A stretch of DNA of 64,000 nucleotides from Sulfuritalea sp. (GTDB lineage: Bacteria > Pseudomonadota > Gammaproteobacteria > Burkholderiales > Rhodocyclaceae). Shown here one piece after another: positions 1 through 8,148 of this stretch. The stretch's first letter is position 1. Every line of letters begins with the position of its first letter. The position numbers were made by a program, and so were the translations under genes. The stretch lies in contig JALHPU010000002.1 of assembly GCA_022842325.1 (NCBI GenBank), positions 124,001 to 188,000 on the forward strand, given 5' to 3'. The notes below the pieces were generated by a model, which was not told the DNA's origin, did no database searches, and worked only from the letters and a program-made list of their open reading frames with translations.

Positions 1-847
1 CGTAGAGCGACTGCGTCGCGTAGCGCAGCAGGATATGGTCGGTTGGGCCCTGCAGCAGCAGCCTGACCTTGACGCCGCGCTTCGCCGCCGCGAGCAGTTC
101 CTTGCGGAAGCGGCGGCCGGGCAGGAAATAGGCATTGGCGATCAGGATCTCGCGTCGCGCCTGGGCGATGGCGTTGAGATAGGCGTTCTCGATGTCGCGC
201 CGATGGCGCAGATTGTCCCGGATTACCAGCGCGGCCAGGGTCGTACCACTGACGGGCGGCATGACAGGCAGTGCCGCCGGGGGCGGCGGGCGGCGGCCGA
301 GACTGGCCCAGCGCACCAGGCGCCAGACATGCCGCACGTCGGCATGGATGCGAGTCACCAGCGGACCCTCGACGCCGACGGCGTAATCGAAGCGCGCCGC
401 CGCCGACTCGCCGTCGTCGAAATCGTCGATCACGTTGATGCCGCCGACGAAGGCGATGCGGCCGTCGACGGTGACCAGCTTGCGATGCAAGCGGCGCAGA
501 CGATGGCGCCGGAAGCGGTAGCGTCCGGCCTCGGGCCGGTAGGTCATCACCTCGACGCCTGCGGCCGCCAGCGCGGCGCCGATGCCGGCGGCGAAATCGC
601 GCGCACCGAAACCGTCCACCAGCACGCGCACGGCGACGCCGCGCCGCGCCGCGCTCGCCAGCGCGGCGGCAACCCGGCGCCCCGTGGTGTCGTCGGCGAA
701 GATGTAGGTTTCCAGATGCACTTCATGCCGCGCCGCGCCGATTTCCGCAAGCAGCACGGGAAAATATTCGGTACCCGACTCGAGCAGGGACAGCCGGTTG
801 CCGGCGACCAAGCCATGCCCTGGCGAGACAAACGGCGCCAATCTCAC
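1..847 (-). CDS. clsB: Cardiolipin synthase ClsB-like phospholipase D (3' end outside window)
   Basis: Phospholipase-D superfamily enzyme, by family expected to make cardiolipin or related phospholipids at the inner membrane. The first HKD motif is visible as HRKLVTVDG at about residues 121-129, followed by GGINVIDD. The distal part reads LLLQGPTDHILLRYATQSLY, typical of ClsB just before the second HKD motif, which lies beyond the left edge. About 282 residues are present of a family length near 390. The start is a GTG overlapping the stop codon of the upstream endonuclease-like gene (GTGA), so the two are translationally coupled. This EEP–clsB pairing is common in betaproteobacteria. Substrate is inferred from family only. 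Confidence 0.85.
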   Translation of the reverse strand, partial: MRLAPFVSPGHGLVAGNRLSLLESGTEYFPVLLAEIGAARHEVHLETYIFADDTTGRRVAAALASAARRGVAVRVLVDGFGARDFAAGIGAALAAAGVEVMTYRPEAGRYRFRRHRLRRLHRKLVTVDGRIAFVGGINVIDDFDDGESAAARFDYAVGVEGPLVTRIHADVRHVWRLVRWASLGRRPPPPAALPVMPPVSGTTLAALVIRDNLRHRRDIENAYLNAIAQARREILIANAYFLPGRRFRKELLAAAKRGVKVRLLLQGPTDHILLRYATQSLY

Positions 848-1608
848 GACCGGTCGGCCCTGACCTGAAAGTCCGCGGAAAGCACCGCGTGATCGGAAAT
901 GGTCGACCACGGCGGCCCGGCATGCAACTGCGTGGCGGTTATCTGCAGGCCGCGCTGGTATATGCGGTCGAGGCGGAACATCGGCAGCGCCGCCGGGTAG
1001 CTGCGCGAAGGGCGCCGGCCGGCGGCGGAGAACACTTCGGTCAGACCCAGGCGCTGTGCCAGCAGGTTATCGGCGTTATTGCGCCAGTCGTTGAAATCCC
1101 CCGCGATCAGCAGCGGCGCGCCGGCCGGCACCAGGTCTTCGATGCGGCTCGCCAGCGCATCCAGCTGCAGCCGCCGCGAACGGGCAAACAGCGACAGATG
1201 CACGCAGACGCAATGCAGCGGCTGCGCCAGCAGGGGCAATTCGACGGCGCAATGCAGCAGTCCGCGCTTGTCGAAACGCAGATGGGTCACATCCTGGTTG
1301 TCGCTGTGCAGAATGGGAAAGCGCGACAGGATCGCGTTGCCGTGATGGCCGTGGTCATAGACCATGTTGCTGCCATAGCAGTGGTTGTGCCAGACGTCTT
1401 CGGCGAGGAATTCGTGCTGCGGCAGCGACGGCCAGTCGCTATGCCGCGTGGCGTGCAGCAGATGCAGCCCCTGCACTTCCTGGAGGAACACGATGTCGGC
1501 CGACAATTCGCGCAGGCGGTCGCGCAGCTCATGCACCATCATGCGGCGATTGAACTGCGAGAATCCCTTGTGGATGTTCCAGGTGGCGATGGATAGTGCT
1601 TGTGTCAT
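844..1608 (-). CDS. Endonuclease/exonuclease/phosphatase (EEP) family protein
   Basis: 254-residue protein of the EEP fold (the DNase I / exonuclease III / sphingomyelinase superfamily). Signature motifs occur in order: TWNIHKG near residue 9, a metal-binding Glu in FLQEV near 41, GDFND near 170 and a terminal SDHAVL. All active-site elements of the fold are present, so it should be a metal-dependent phosphodiesterase or phosphatase; the substrate is unknown. No signal peptide is seen. It overlaps the start of the clsB-like gene by 4 bp, which suggests a role linked to membrane phospholipids rather than DNA, but that is inference from context. Confidence 0.85.
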   Translation of the reverse strand: MTQALSIATWNIHKGFSQFNRRMMVHELRDRLRELSADIVFLQEVQGLHLLHATRHSDWPSLPQHEFLAEDVWHNHCYGSNMVYDHGHHGNAILSRFPILHSDNQDVTHLRFDKRGLLHCAVELPLLAQPLHCVCVHLSLFARSRRLQLDALASRIEDLVPAGAPLLIAGDFNDWRNNADNLLAQRLGLTEVFSAAGRRPSRSYPAALPMFRLDRIYQRGLQITATQLHAGPPWSTISDHAVLSADFQVRADRS

Positions 1609-1653
1609 GGGGCAATGTTCTCGGGGCGGCGGTTCAGGAATCGGCAGGCAGTT

Positions 1654-2361
1654 TCATACGCGAATATGGAAGGGACTGAAGTCGGTGTTGCGGTCGTACC
1701 AGTCTTCATTTTCGGCGCGCTTGAGGAAGGCCACGATGCGGTAGGTGAGCGGAGTCATCACCACTTCCCAGCCGGTTTTCAGCAGGTACTGCGCCAGCGC
1801 GATCTTGGCCACCTGCGCGTCGGGCCAGATGCCGTAGAAGGCGATGACATAGAACAGGCCGGAGTCTACCGCTTCGCCGACCATGGTCGAGCCGATGGTG
1901 CGCATCCACAACCGCCGGCCCTGCAACCAGACCTTCATTTTCGCCATGACGTAGCTGTTGGCGAAGCTGCCGCACCAGAAGGCGATCATCGAGCCGGCGA
2001 CGATGCGCCAGGTGTTGCCGAAGACGCCTTCCATGTGTGCCTGGTAGGCCGTGTTGAACTCGCCCGGCGCCGGCGGCAGCGCCAACGCCACCCAGGCCAT
2101 GAAGGCGGCGAAGGCCAGCGCGGCGAAGCCGGCCCAGACCACGCGACGGTCGCGGCCGTAACCATAGACCTCGGTCAGGATGTCGCCGAAGATGTAGGAA
2201 ATCGGAAAGAACAGCACGCCGGCGGAGAACGTCACTTCGCCCAGCAACGGCAGCGTGACCTGCGCCGCCTTCGCCGCGCCGATCAGGTTGGAACACAGCA
2301 GCACGCAAACGAAGGCCGCCATGACCAGGTCGTAATAGCGGTAGCTGCGCGGCGGGTTCAT
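1654..2361 (-). CDS. Queuosine precursor transporter (YhhQ / DUF165, VUT family)
   Basis: 235-residue integral membrane protein with about six hydrophobic segments. It begins RYYDLVMAAFVCVLLCSNLI and contains the family segment FFPISYIFGDILTEVYGYGR, diagnostic of the YhhQ/VUT family that imports queuine or preQ1/preQ0 for tRNA queuosine modification. The C-terminal part (GWEVVMTPLTYRIVAFLKRAE) also fits. The gene stands alone on the minus strand, 45 bp upstream of the EEP gene, and may be co-transcribed with it. I looked upstream for a preQ1 riboswitch and saw none. Confidence 0.9.
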   Translation of the reverse strand: MNPPRSYRYYDLVMAAFVCVLLCSNLIGAAKAAQVTLPLLGEVTFSAGVLFFPISYIFGDILTEVYGYGRDRRVVWAGFAALAFAAFMAWVALALPPAPGEFNTAYQAHMEGVFGNTWRIVAGSMIAFWCGSFANSYVMAKMKVWLQGRRLWMRTIGSTMVGEAVDSGLFYVIAFYGIWPDAQVAKIALAQYLLKTGWEVVMTPLTYRIVAFLKRAENEDWYDRNTDFSPFHIRV

Positions 2362-2588
2362 CGGCGGGCGTTTTCGAAATGACAGGCGTGAAGTGTACGC
2401 CGTCCCGCCGTCCGCTACGGCGACGAGAGCGTCTTTTGCTCGACCGCCTTGTAGCGCAGTTGCTTCATCAGCGCCGACTTTCGATTCGCTTTTCCGCCCG
2501 GTCAGTGAGTCGGGCTAGCGCAGCCGAGCGGGCGCCACTGAACTCTTCCGGATACGCAGGTCAGCGACAGGCGGACTTGTGCCCATTG

Positions 2589-2669
2589 CTGGATTCCCGC
2601 GACCACGGGAATCCAGCAGCGTTTGGGCAAGGGCACTGGATTCCGGGTTCCGCTTCGCAGCCCCCGGAA
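2589..2669. repeat. Two ATTCCC/GGGAAT-type inverted repeats in a 402-bp gene-free stretch
   Basis: Bases 2589-2616 form a near-perfect palindrome with ATTCCC, eight bases, then GGGAAT, flanked by CTGG/CCAG. Bases 2639-2669 form a second, looser stem, ATTCCGGG against CCCGGAAT. The pattern resembles the short dRS3-type repeats of Neisseria and similar elements in other proteobacteria. The rest of 2362-2763, between the YhhQ gene and nadA, holds no gene I can support. A short reading frame ending near 2418 on the minus strand is probably noise. Confidence 0.6.
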
Positions 2670-2729
2670 TGACGGTTCCTGGCCGTCATAAGCCACCGTC
2701 TTGAAAGCGAAATCGCCGCGGCACAGCGC

Positions 2730-2757
2730 AAGAGTCGGCGCCGGTGTTACGGTGAAG
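2730..2757 (+). repeat. Dispersed GTCGGCGC element, copy 1
   Basis: A copy of a roughly 28-bp element whose core is GTCGGCGCTGGCG followed by ACGGCG; here the core reads GTCGGCGCCGGTG. It lies just downstream of the nadA stop codon. Other copies are at 11249, 15301, 19501 (reverse, inside a gene), 35388, 37196 (reverse), 48180 and 51740. Confidence 0.5.
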
Positions 2758-2763
2758 TGGCGG

Positions 2764-3870
2764 TCAGGAAACCGCCAGCATGCGCTCCAGGGAAATCTTC
2801 GCCAGCTTGGCCTCGTGTTCCGGCACCTTGATCTGGTTCACCACCTTGCCTTCGACCAGATTTTCCAGGGTCCAGGCCAGGTGCTGCGGATCGATGCGCT
2901 GCATGGTCGAACACATGCAGACGGCGCTGGCCATGAACTGCACGATCTTGCCTTCGTGCTTGACTTCCTGCGCCAGGCGCTCGACCAGGTTGAGTTCGGT
3001 GCCGACCAGCCAGCGCGTGTTGGGCGGCGCGGCCTTCACCGTCTGCAGGATGGTCTCGGTGCTGCCGATGTAGTCGGACTGCTTGCAGACTTCGAAGCTG
3101 CACTCGGGGTGCGAGATGACGAGGCCGTCGGGATACTGGTTGCGGAACTTGATGATGTCCTTCGGCTGGAACATCTGGTGCACCGAACAGAAGCCGTGCC
3201 AGAGGATGATCTTCGCCTTGTCTATCTGATCCCGCGTCAGGCCGCCCTGTTCGAGGTCGGGATTCCAGATCACCATCTGGTCGAGCGGGATGCCCATCTT
3301 GTAGCCGCTCCAGCGTCCGAGGTGCTGGTCGGGGAAGAACAGCACCTTCTCGCGCTGGGCGAAGGCCCAGTCGAGGATCTTCGGCGCGTTGCTCGAGGTG
3401 CAGACGATGCCGCCGTGCTCGCCGCAGAAGGCCTTGAGGTCGGCCGCGGAATTGATGTAGGTGACCGGCGTGACTTTCTGGTCGGGATCGAGCACCGCGG
3501 CAAGTTCGCGCCAGGCGCGCTCGACCTTGGCCAGGCTGGCCATGTCGGCCATCGAGCAGCCGGCGGCAAGGTCGGGCAGGATCGCCACCTGCTCCGGGCG
3601 CGACAGGATGTCGGCGACTTCGGCCATGAAATGCACGCCGCAGAAGACGATGTTCTGCGCCTGTGCCTGCGAGGCCAGGCGCGAGAGCTTGAGCGAATCG
3701 CCGGTGATGTCGGCGTGGGCATAGACGTCGGCGCGCTGGTAGTGGTGACACAGCAGCACCACCGAGTCGCCGAGCTTGGCGCGGGCGGCACGGATGCGTT
3801 CGCCGGCGTCGCGGTCGGCCAGTGAATTGAAACGGTCAAAGGAAATGGTGGCGGTTTGCATGGTGTTCAC
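2764..3870 (-). CDS. nadA: Quinolinate synthase NadA
   Basis: 368-residue quinolinate synthase. It condenses iminoaspartate (from NadB) with dihydroxyacetone phosphate in de novo NAD synthesis, using an oxygen-sensitive [4Fe-4S] cluster. Candidate cluster cysteines lie in FCGVHFMAEVADIL, in HPECSFEVCKQSDY and in the CMCSTM stretch near the C-terminus. LCHHYQRADVYAHAD near the start is also characteristic. The annotated start is GTG at 3870; an in-frame ATG three codons later (3861) is an alternative and neither has a strong ribosome-binding site. No nadB or nadC is nearby, so the pathway is scattered in this genome. Confidence 0.95.
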   Translation of the reverse strand: MNTMQTATISFDRFNSLADRDAGERIRAARAKLGDSVVLLCHHYQRADVYAHADITGDSLKLSRLASQAQAQNIVFCGVHFMAEVADILSRPEQVAILPDLAAGCSMADMASLAKVERAWRELAAVLDPDQKVTPVTYINSAADLKAFCGEHGGIVCTSSNAPKILDWAFAQREKVLFFPDQHLGRWSGYKMGIPLDQMVIWNPDLEQGGLTRDQIDKAKIILWHGFCSVHQMFQPKDIIKFRNQYPDGLVISHPECSFEVCKQSDYIGSTETILQTVKAAPPNTRWLVGTELNLVERLAQEVKHEGKIVQFMASAVCMCSTMQRIDPQHLAWTLENLVEGKVVNQIKVPEHEAKLAKISLERMLAVS

Positions 3871-3900
3871 TTAACGTGGAATGCATCGTCAAGCGCGCCG

Positions 3901-4020
3901 TGTCTGGTTCGAGCGCAGCGAGCCGATAGTAGCCTCCCCGCGAGGGGAGGATGGGAGGGGCGGGCCCATTTGCCAGCTTGGGGCCCCATCGAAGGTGCGA
4001 GATTTCATGATGCGGGGTGG
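3901..4020 (+). repeat. ~120-bp dispersed repeat, copy A
   Basis: This stretch is about 90% identical to the reverse complement of 23967-24087, and its first half is also related to 18441-18574. It contains a perfect palindrome, CCTCCCCGCGAGGGGAGG, followed by GATGGGAGGGGCGGGCCCAT. It sits between the nadA promoter side and the end of the rhodanese gene. It has no open reading frame and no visible coding relative. A miniature mobile element or a large REP-type sequence are possible explanations. Confidence 0.75.
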
Positions 4021-4039
4021 CTCGCCGAAGCCATGAGCG

Positions 4040-4492
4040 TTACGATTGGTGCCAGGGCAGGCCGCAGGCGCGCCAGCCGCCGCTGCGGTTGCGCTGGCCG
4101 TTGGCGTCCTTGTTGCCTTCGAAGCCCTCGAGGATGTTGTAGCAATCGGGAAAGCCGGCCTCGGTGGCGGCTTTCGCCGCGGCGCTGGAACGCTGGCCGG
4201 AGCGACAGAGGAACATCAGCAGATTTTCGGTCATGACGCTGTGCTTGAGCGTCTGCAGGAAATGCGGATTGAGCACGTTTCCCGGGTAGGCCATCCATTC
4301 GATTTCGATCGCGCCGGGGACGCGGCCGACCCAGTCCAGTTCCGCCTTGGTGCGCACGTCGACGATTCTGGCGGCGGGGGCGAGCAGCAGCAGTTCATGC
4401 GCCTCGCGCGGCGTCACAGCGCCTTCGTAGGCAAGGTTCAGTTCGCGCGCACGCGCCTGGGCCAGGCTGAGCAGTTCGGTAATGCGTCCCAT
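4040..4492 (-). CDS. Rhodanese-like domain protein
   Basis: 150-residue single-domain rhodanese. The catalytic loop is CRSGQRS at about residues 95-101, with a Cys in the active position, and IVDVRTKAELDWVGRVPGA near residue 43 is the usual CH2A-type segment. It should carry persulfide sulfur or act as a thiosulfate sulfurtransferase; the partner is unknown. No signal peptide is present, so it is cytoplasmic. The gene is monocistronic on the minus strand and divergent from the CDF transporter, with a 58-bp gap that must hold both promoters. Confidence 0.88.
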   Translation of the reverse strand: MGRITELLSLAQARARELNLAYEGAVTPREAHELLLLAPAARIVDVRTKAELDWVGRVPGAIEIEWMAYPGNVLNPHFLQTLKHSVMTENLLMFLCRSGQRSSAAAKAATEAGFPDCYNILEGFEGNKDANGQRNRSGGWRACGLPWHQS

Positions 4493-4550
4493 GGAAAGGC
4501 AGGCCGGATGAGCGGGATAGAATACGGGGATTCGAGTATAGCGTCACCCC

Positions 4551-5747
4551 ATGTCCCGCGAAACCCACTCCCCCAAGATGGCCGGCACGCCGCACACGGA
4601 TGCAACGTCGAAGCAGGACGAGCGCTTCGCGGAAGGCCAGCGCATCACCTGGGTCAGCGTCGGCGTCAATGTCGTGCTGACCACCATGCAGCTGGTGGTC
4701 GGCTTCATCGCCCATTCGCAAAGCCTGATCGCCGACGCCATGCATACGCTGTCGGACATCGTCGCCGACGCCTTCGTGCTGTTCGCCAACCGCAAGGGCG
4801 CGGAAGCCGCCGATGCCGACCATCCCTATGGCCACGGCCGCTTCGAGACCGCCGCCTCGCTGGTGCTGGGCCTGCTGCTGGCCGGTACCGGGATCGGCAT
4901 CCTGATCGCCGCAGCCGGACGCCTGCAGGACATCGGCAATGCGCCGCCGGTGGGCGTCGCCGCGATGTGGGCGGCAGTGTTCACCCTGATCGCCAAGGAA
5001 GGCCTGTTCCGCTACATGCTGGCGACCGCCGAGCGCCTGCGTTCGCCGATGCTGGTGGCCAACGCCTGGCACGCCCGGGCCGATGCGCTGTCCTCGCTGG
5101 TGGTGGCGGCCGGCATCGCCGGCGCCCTGTTCGGCTTCACCTTCGCCGATGCCGTGGCCGCGATCATCGTCGGCGCCATGATCGTGCGCGCCGGACTCAA
5201 GTTCGGCTGGGCCGCGATCCGCGAACTGATCGATACCGGGCTCTCGGCCGAGGAAGTGGCGGCGATACGCAACACCATCGCCACCACGCCGGGCGTGCTC
5301 GGTCTGCATGAACTGCGCACGCGACGCATGGCGCACCAGGTGCTGGTCGATGCCCATGTCCAGGTGAATCCGCGCATCAGCGTTTCCGAAGGCCACCGGA
5401 TTGCCGAGGCGGCGCGGCAGCGGGTGCTCGACAGCCATCCGGAAGTACTCGACGTGCTGGTGCACGTCGATGCCGAAAACGATCTGCTGGGCAACGCCGC
5501 GACGCTGTTGCCCGACCGCAACTTCCTGCTCGAGCATTTGCGAACGCTGCTCGACGCGGACCCGCCGGATTTCGAGCGAACGACGCTGCATTACCTCGGC
5601 ACCCGGGTCGAGGCGGAAATCTTCCTGCCGCCCGGCTTTGCCGACGAAGCCGGGATCGCCCGCATCAGGCAGCGCCTGGAAGCCAGCCTGCCGAGCGACC
5701 CCTGGTTCATCACCATTCATCTCAACCAGAGGATTGCACCAAAATAG
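4551..5747 (+). CDS. Cation diffusion facilitator (CDF) metal exporter
   Basis: 398-residue CDF-family divalent metal/proton antiporter of the inner membrane. The metal-site helix IADAMHTLSDIVADAF and the HPYGHGRFET loop are present, with about six transmembrane segments over residues 40-220 and a cytoplasmic C-terminal ferredoxin-like domain at 230-310 (VLVDAHVQVNPRISVSEGH). The protein is longer than FieF (about 300 aa); the last 80 residues are an extra C-terminal extension. Substrate (Zn, Fe, Cd, Co) cannot be read from sequence. Its last three codons and stop overlap an NtrC box belonging to the following glnA control region. Confidence 0.9.
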   Translation: MSRETHSPKMAGTPHTDATSKQDERFAEGQRITWVSVGVNVVLTTMQLVVGFIAHSQSLIADAMHTLSDIVADAFVLFANRKGAEAADADHPYGHGRFETAASLVLGLLLAGTGIGILIAAAGRLQDIGNAPPVGVAAMWAAVFTLIAKEGLFRYMLATAERLRSPMLVANAWHARADALSSLVVAAGIAGALFGFTFADAVAAIIVGAMIVRAGLKFGWAAIRELIDTGLSAEEVAAIRNTIATTPGVLGLHELRTRRMAHQVLVDAHVQVNPRISVSEGHRIAEAARQRVLDSHPEVLDVLVHVDAENDLLGNAATLLPDRNFLLEHLRTLLDADPPDFERTTLHYLGTRVEAEIFLPPGFADEAGIARIRQRLEASLPSDPWFITIHLNQRIAPK

Positions 5748-5782
5748 TGCATTGATTATTCCCGGTGCACACTGTTGGTGCG
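5735..5782 (+). promoter_or_regulatory. Pair of NtrC binding sites upstream of glnA
   Basis: Site 1, 5735-5751, reads TGCACCAAAATAGTGCA; it matches the NtrC consensus TGCACC-N5-GGTGCA with a single change. Site 2, 5766-5782, reads TGCACACTGTTGGTGCG, with one change in each arm. They are about 31 bp apart (three helical turns), which would place two NtrC dimers on the same face. They lie roughly 160-200 bp upstream of the predicted sigma-54 transcription start of glnA. Site 1 overlaps the final Ala-Pro-Lys-stop codons of the CDF gene. Confidence 0.8.
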
Positions 5783-5913
5783 AGCATTCGGCTATCGAGA
5801 AGCAAAACGCGTTTCAAGTTTCAGTGGAGGCTAACGCCAGATTCACCGGCGTTAAGCGCAGCGGCCGTAACTAAAAAGACTTGTGGCACAATCCCTTCCC
5901 TCGCCGGTGCGAA

Positions 5914-5929
5914 TGGCACGCTATCTGCT
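5914..5929 (+). promoter_or_regulatory. Sigma-54 (-24/-12) promoter of glnA
   Basis: TGGCACG at 5914-5920 and CTGCT at 5925-5929 give GG and GC exactly 10 bp apart, the hallmark of RpoN promoters (consensus TGGCACG-N4-TTGCT, one mismatch). Transcription would start near 5940, leaving a leader of about 55 nt before the glnA ATG. A second GG-N10-TC sequence at 5885 is a poorer match. With the upstream NtrC boxes this forms a complete nitrogen-regulated promoter. Confidence 0.75.
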
Positions 5930-5995
5930 ATCTAGGTGCTGCACCGCACAGCGGTATCGATTTCCAAGCTATTGCCATTCACTCAGGAGAGCACC

Positions 5996-7405
5996 ATGAC
6001 CCCCCAGGACGTAATCAAGATGGTCGAAGAGAAGGAAGTCCGCTTCGTCGACTTCCGCTTCACCGACACGCGCGGCAAGGAACAGCACGTCGGCGTGCCG
6101 GTTTCCGCGTTCAGCATGGACAAGTTCGAAGACGGCCACGCCTTCGACGGCTCCTCCGTCGCCGGCTGGAAGGGCATCCAGGCCTCCGACATGCAGCTGA
6201 TGCCCGATGCGTCGACCGCCTACATCGACCCCTTCATGGACGAGACCACGCTGGTGCTGACCTGCGACGTGGTCGAACCGGCCGACGGCAAGGGCTATGA
6301 CCGCGATCCGCGCTCGATCGCCAAGCGCGCCGAGGCCTATCTGAAGTCCTCCGGCATCGGCGACACGGCCTACTTCGGCCCGGAACCCGAATTCTTCATT
6401 TTCGACTCTGTCGAGTGGAAGGTGGACATGTCCGGTTCCTACTGCAAGATCTTCTCGGAAGAGGCCGCCTGGGCCACTGCCGACAAGTTCGACGGCGGCA
6501 ACACCGGCCATCGCCCGACAGTCAAGGGCGGCTATTTCCCGGTACCGCCGGTCGACAGCCTGAACGACATCCGCGCCCAGATGTGCCTGGCGCTGGAAGC
6601 CTGCGGCGTGCCGGTGGAAGTCCATCACCACGAAGTCGCCACCGCCGGCCAGTGCGAAATCGGCACCGTGTTCAACACCCTGGTGCGCCGCGCCGACCAG
6701 ACCCAGATCCTCAAGTACATCGTGCACAACGTCGCCCACAGCTACGGCAAGACCGCGACCTTCATGCCCAAGCCGATCGTCGGCGACAACGGTTCCGGCA
6801 TGCACGTGCACCAGTCGATCTGGAAGGACGGCAAGAACCTGTTCGCCGGCAACGGCTACGCCGGCCTGTCCGAGTTCGCGCTGTACTACATCGGCGGCAT
6901 CATCAAGCACGCGCGCGCCCTGAACGCCATCACCAACCCACTGACCAATTCCTACAAGCGCCTGGTGCCGGGCTACGAGGCCCCGGTCAAGCTGGCCTAC
7001 TCGGCGCGCAACCGCTCCGCATCGATCCGCGTGCCCTACGTGCATTCGGACAAGGCGCGCCGCATCGAAACGCGCTTCCCGGATCCGGGCGCCAACCCCT
7101 ACCTGTGCTTCACCGCGCTGATGATGGCCGGCCTCGACGGCGTGCAGAACAAGATCCACCCCGGCGATCCGGCCGACAAGAACCTGTACGACCTGCCGCC
7201 GGAAGAAGACGCGAAGATCCCGACCGTCTGCTCCAGCCTCGACCAGGCGCTGGACTACCTCGACAAGGATCGCGAGTTCCTGACCCGCGGCGGCGTCTTC
7301 AGCAACGAGATGATCGATGCCTACATCGAGCTGAAGATGGAAGAAGTGCAGCGTTTCCGCATGACGACGCACCCGGTCGAGTTCGACATGTACTACTCGA
7401 TCTAA
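5996..7405 (+). CDS. glnA: Glutamine synthetase type I (GlnA)
   Basis: 469-residue class I glutamine synthetase, making glutamine from glutamate, ammonia and ATP. Family signatures include [33 protein letters not shown], and [20 protein letters not shown]. The adenylylation tyrosine is in NLYDLPPEE at about residue 398, so activity should be controlled by GlnE. The ATG at 5996 was chosen because AGGAG lies just upstream and the protein then begins [20 protein letters not shown] as in the family; a longer frame from 5936 has no support. It is preceded by an NtrC/sigma-54 promoter and followed by a strong terminator. Confidence 0.98.
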   Translation: MTPQDVIKMVEEKEVRFVDFRFTDTRGKEQHVGVPVSAFSMDKFEDGHAFDGSSVAGWKGIQASDMQLMPDASTAYIDPFMDETTLVLTCDVVEPADGKGYDRDPRSIAKRAEAYLKSSGIGDTAYFGPEPEFFIFDSVEWKVDMSGSYCKIFSEEAAWATADKFDGGNTGHRPTVKGGYFPVPPVDSLNDIRAQMCLALEACGVPVEVHHHEVATAGQCEIGTVFNTLVRRADQTQILKYIVHNVAHSYGKTATFMPKPIVGDNGSGMHVHQSIWKDGKNLFAGNGYAGLSEFALYYIGGIIKHARALNAITNPLTNSYKRLVPGYEAPVKLAYSARNRSASIRVPYVHSDKARRIETRFPDPGANPYLCFTALMMAGLDGVQNKIHPGDPADKNLYDLPPEEDAKIPTVCSSLDQALDYLDKDREFLTRGGVFSNEMIDAYIELKMEEVQRFRMTTHPVEFDMYYSI

Positions 7406-7440
7406 TAGTCGCCGCCTGCACAGCAGGCATCAACTACGAA

Positions 7441-7467
7441 AGGACGGGCGCTGCCCGTCCTTTTTTT
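7441..7467 (+). terminator. Rho-independent terminator of glnA
   Basis: A perfect 9-bp stem, AGGACGGGC / GCCCGTCCT, with loop GCT, is followed directly by seven T. It lies 36 bp after the glnA stop codon and separates glnA from DUF4124–ntrB–ntrC, so those genes probably need a promoter of their own or read-through. Confidence 0.93.
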
Positions 7468-7496
7468 GTTGCATCAATTGACATACACTGGGCAAC

Positions 7497-7943
7497 ATGA
7501 AGAGCCTTCTGCCTTGCCTGTTCCTGCTGCTGCCGCTGACTGCGGCGGCCAATACGCTGTACAAGTGCACGGACGAGTCCGGCGTGGTGCTGTATACCAA
7601 CCAGAAGACCACCAAGAAAGCTTGTACGGTACTTTCCTACCAGTCGATGCCTGCCGCACCGACCGGCGCCGCCGCCGGAAGCAAGCCACGCCCGACGGCG
7701 ATGGCAACGCCGGCCGATTTCCCGCGCGTATCGGGCAGCGAGCAGAAGGCTCGCGACAGCGACCGCCGCGCCATTCTGGATCGTGAACTCGCCACCGAAC
7801 TGCAGCATGCGGACAAGGCCAGGAAGGCCCTGCAGGATGCCGGCAACCAGGCGCCGGACCGGCTGCAGCCCCTGCGCGATACCCTGGCGCTGCACGAGCG
7901 CAACGTCGAGTCGCTTAAGAAAGAACTCGGCAACCTGCGCTGA
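7497..7943 (+). CDS. DUF4124 domain secreted protein
   Basis: 148-residue exported protein. A signal peptide, MKSLLPCLFLLLPLTAAA, is followed by a DUF4124 domain (NTLYKCTDESGVVLYTNQ, with a Lys-rich stretch and a second Cys near residue 43). The C-terminal half is a charged helix, probably coiled coil (about residues 85-148). DUF4124 proteins are frequent between glnA and ntrB in betaproteobacteria; their role is unknown. It is separated from ntrB by 205 bp, which contains a short inverted repeat (CGGCCGC/GCGGCC near 8054) and no other gene. Confidence 0.85.
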   Translation: MKSLLPCLFLLLPLTAAANTLYKCTDESGVVLYTNQKTTKKACTVLSYQSMPAAPTGAAAGSKPRPTAMATPADFPRVSGSEQKARDSDRRAILDRELATELQHADKARKALQDAGNQAPDRLQPLRDTLALHERNVESLKKELGNLR

Positions 7944-8148
7944 AAGCTTGTGAATAAATCTGCTGCGCATGCCGGATCGGGGCTTGGGCGGCTCATTTGG
8001 CAAACCCGGCTATCCTCATGTACAAACACGTACATTCCGGTAGCTGCGCTCCGGCCGCACCCCGCTGCGGCCCGCTCGCTACGATTTCTCCACAAGCCTG
8101 GATCTGCACAATGAGCGACTGGTGCGCTTCTTGCAAGAATCACCGGTA

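Noticed and set aside
2362-2480. preQ1 riboswitch upstream of the queuosine-precursor transporter
   Set aside because: I could not find the stem and A-rich tail pattern of preQ1 aptamers in this stretch.
2418-2480. Short minus-strand frame ending QLRYKAVEQKTLSSP as remnant of a gene
   Set aside because: Too short, no start with a ribosome-binding site and no recognisable family; it overlaps dispersed repeats.
5936-5995. Twenty-codon N-terminal extension of GlnA
   Set aside because: It would translate the sigma-54 leader; the conserved GlnA start and AGGAG point to 5996.
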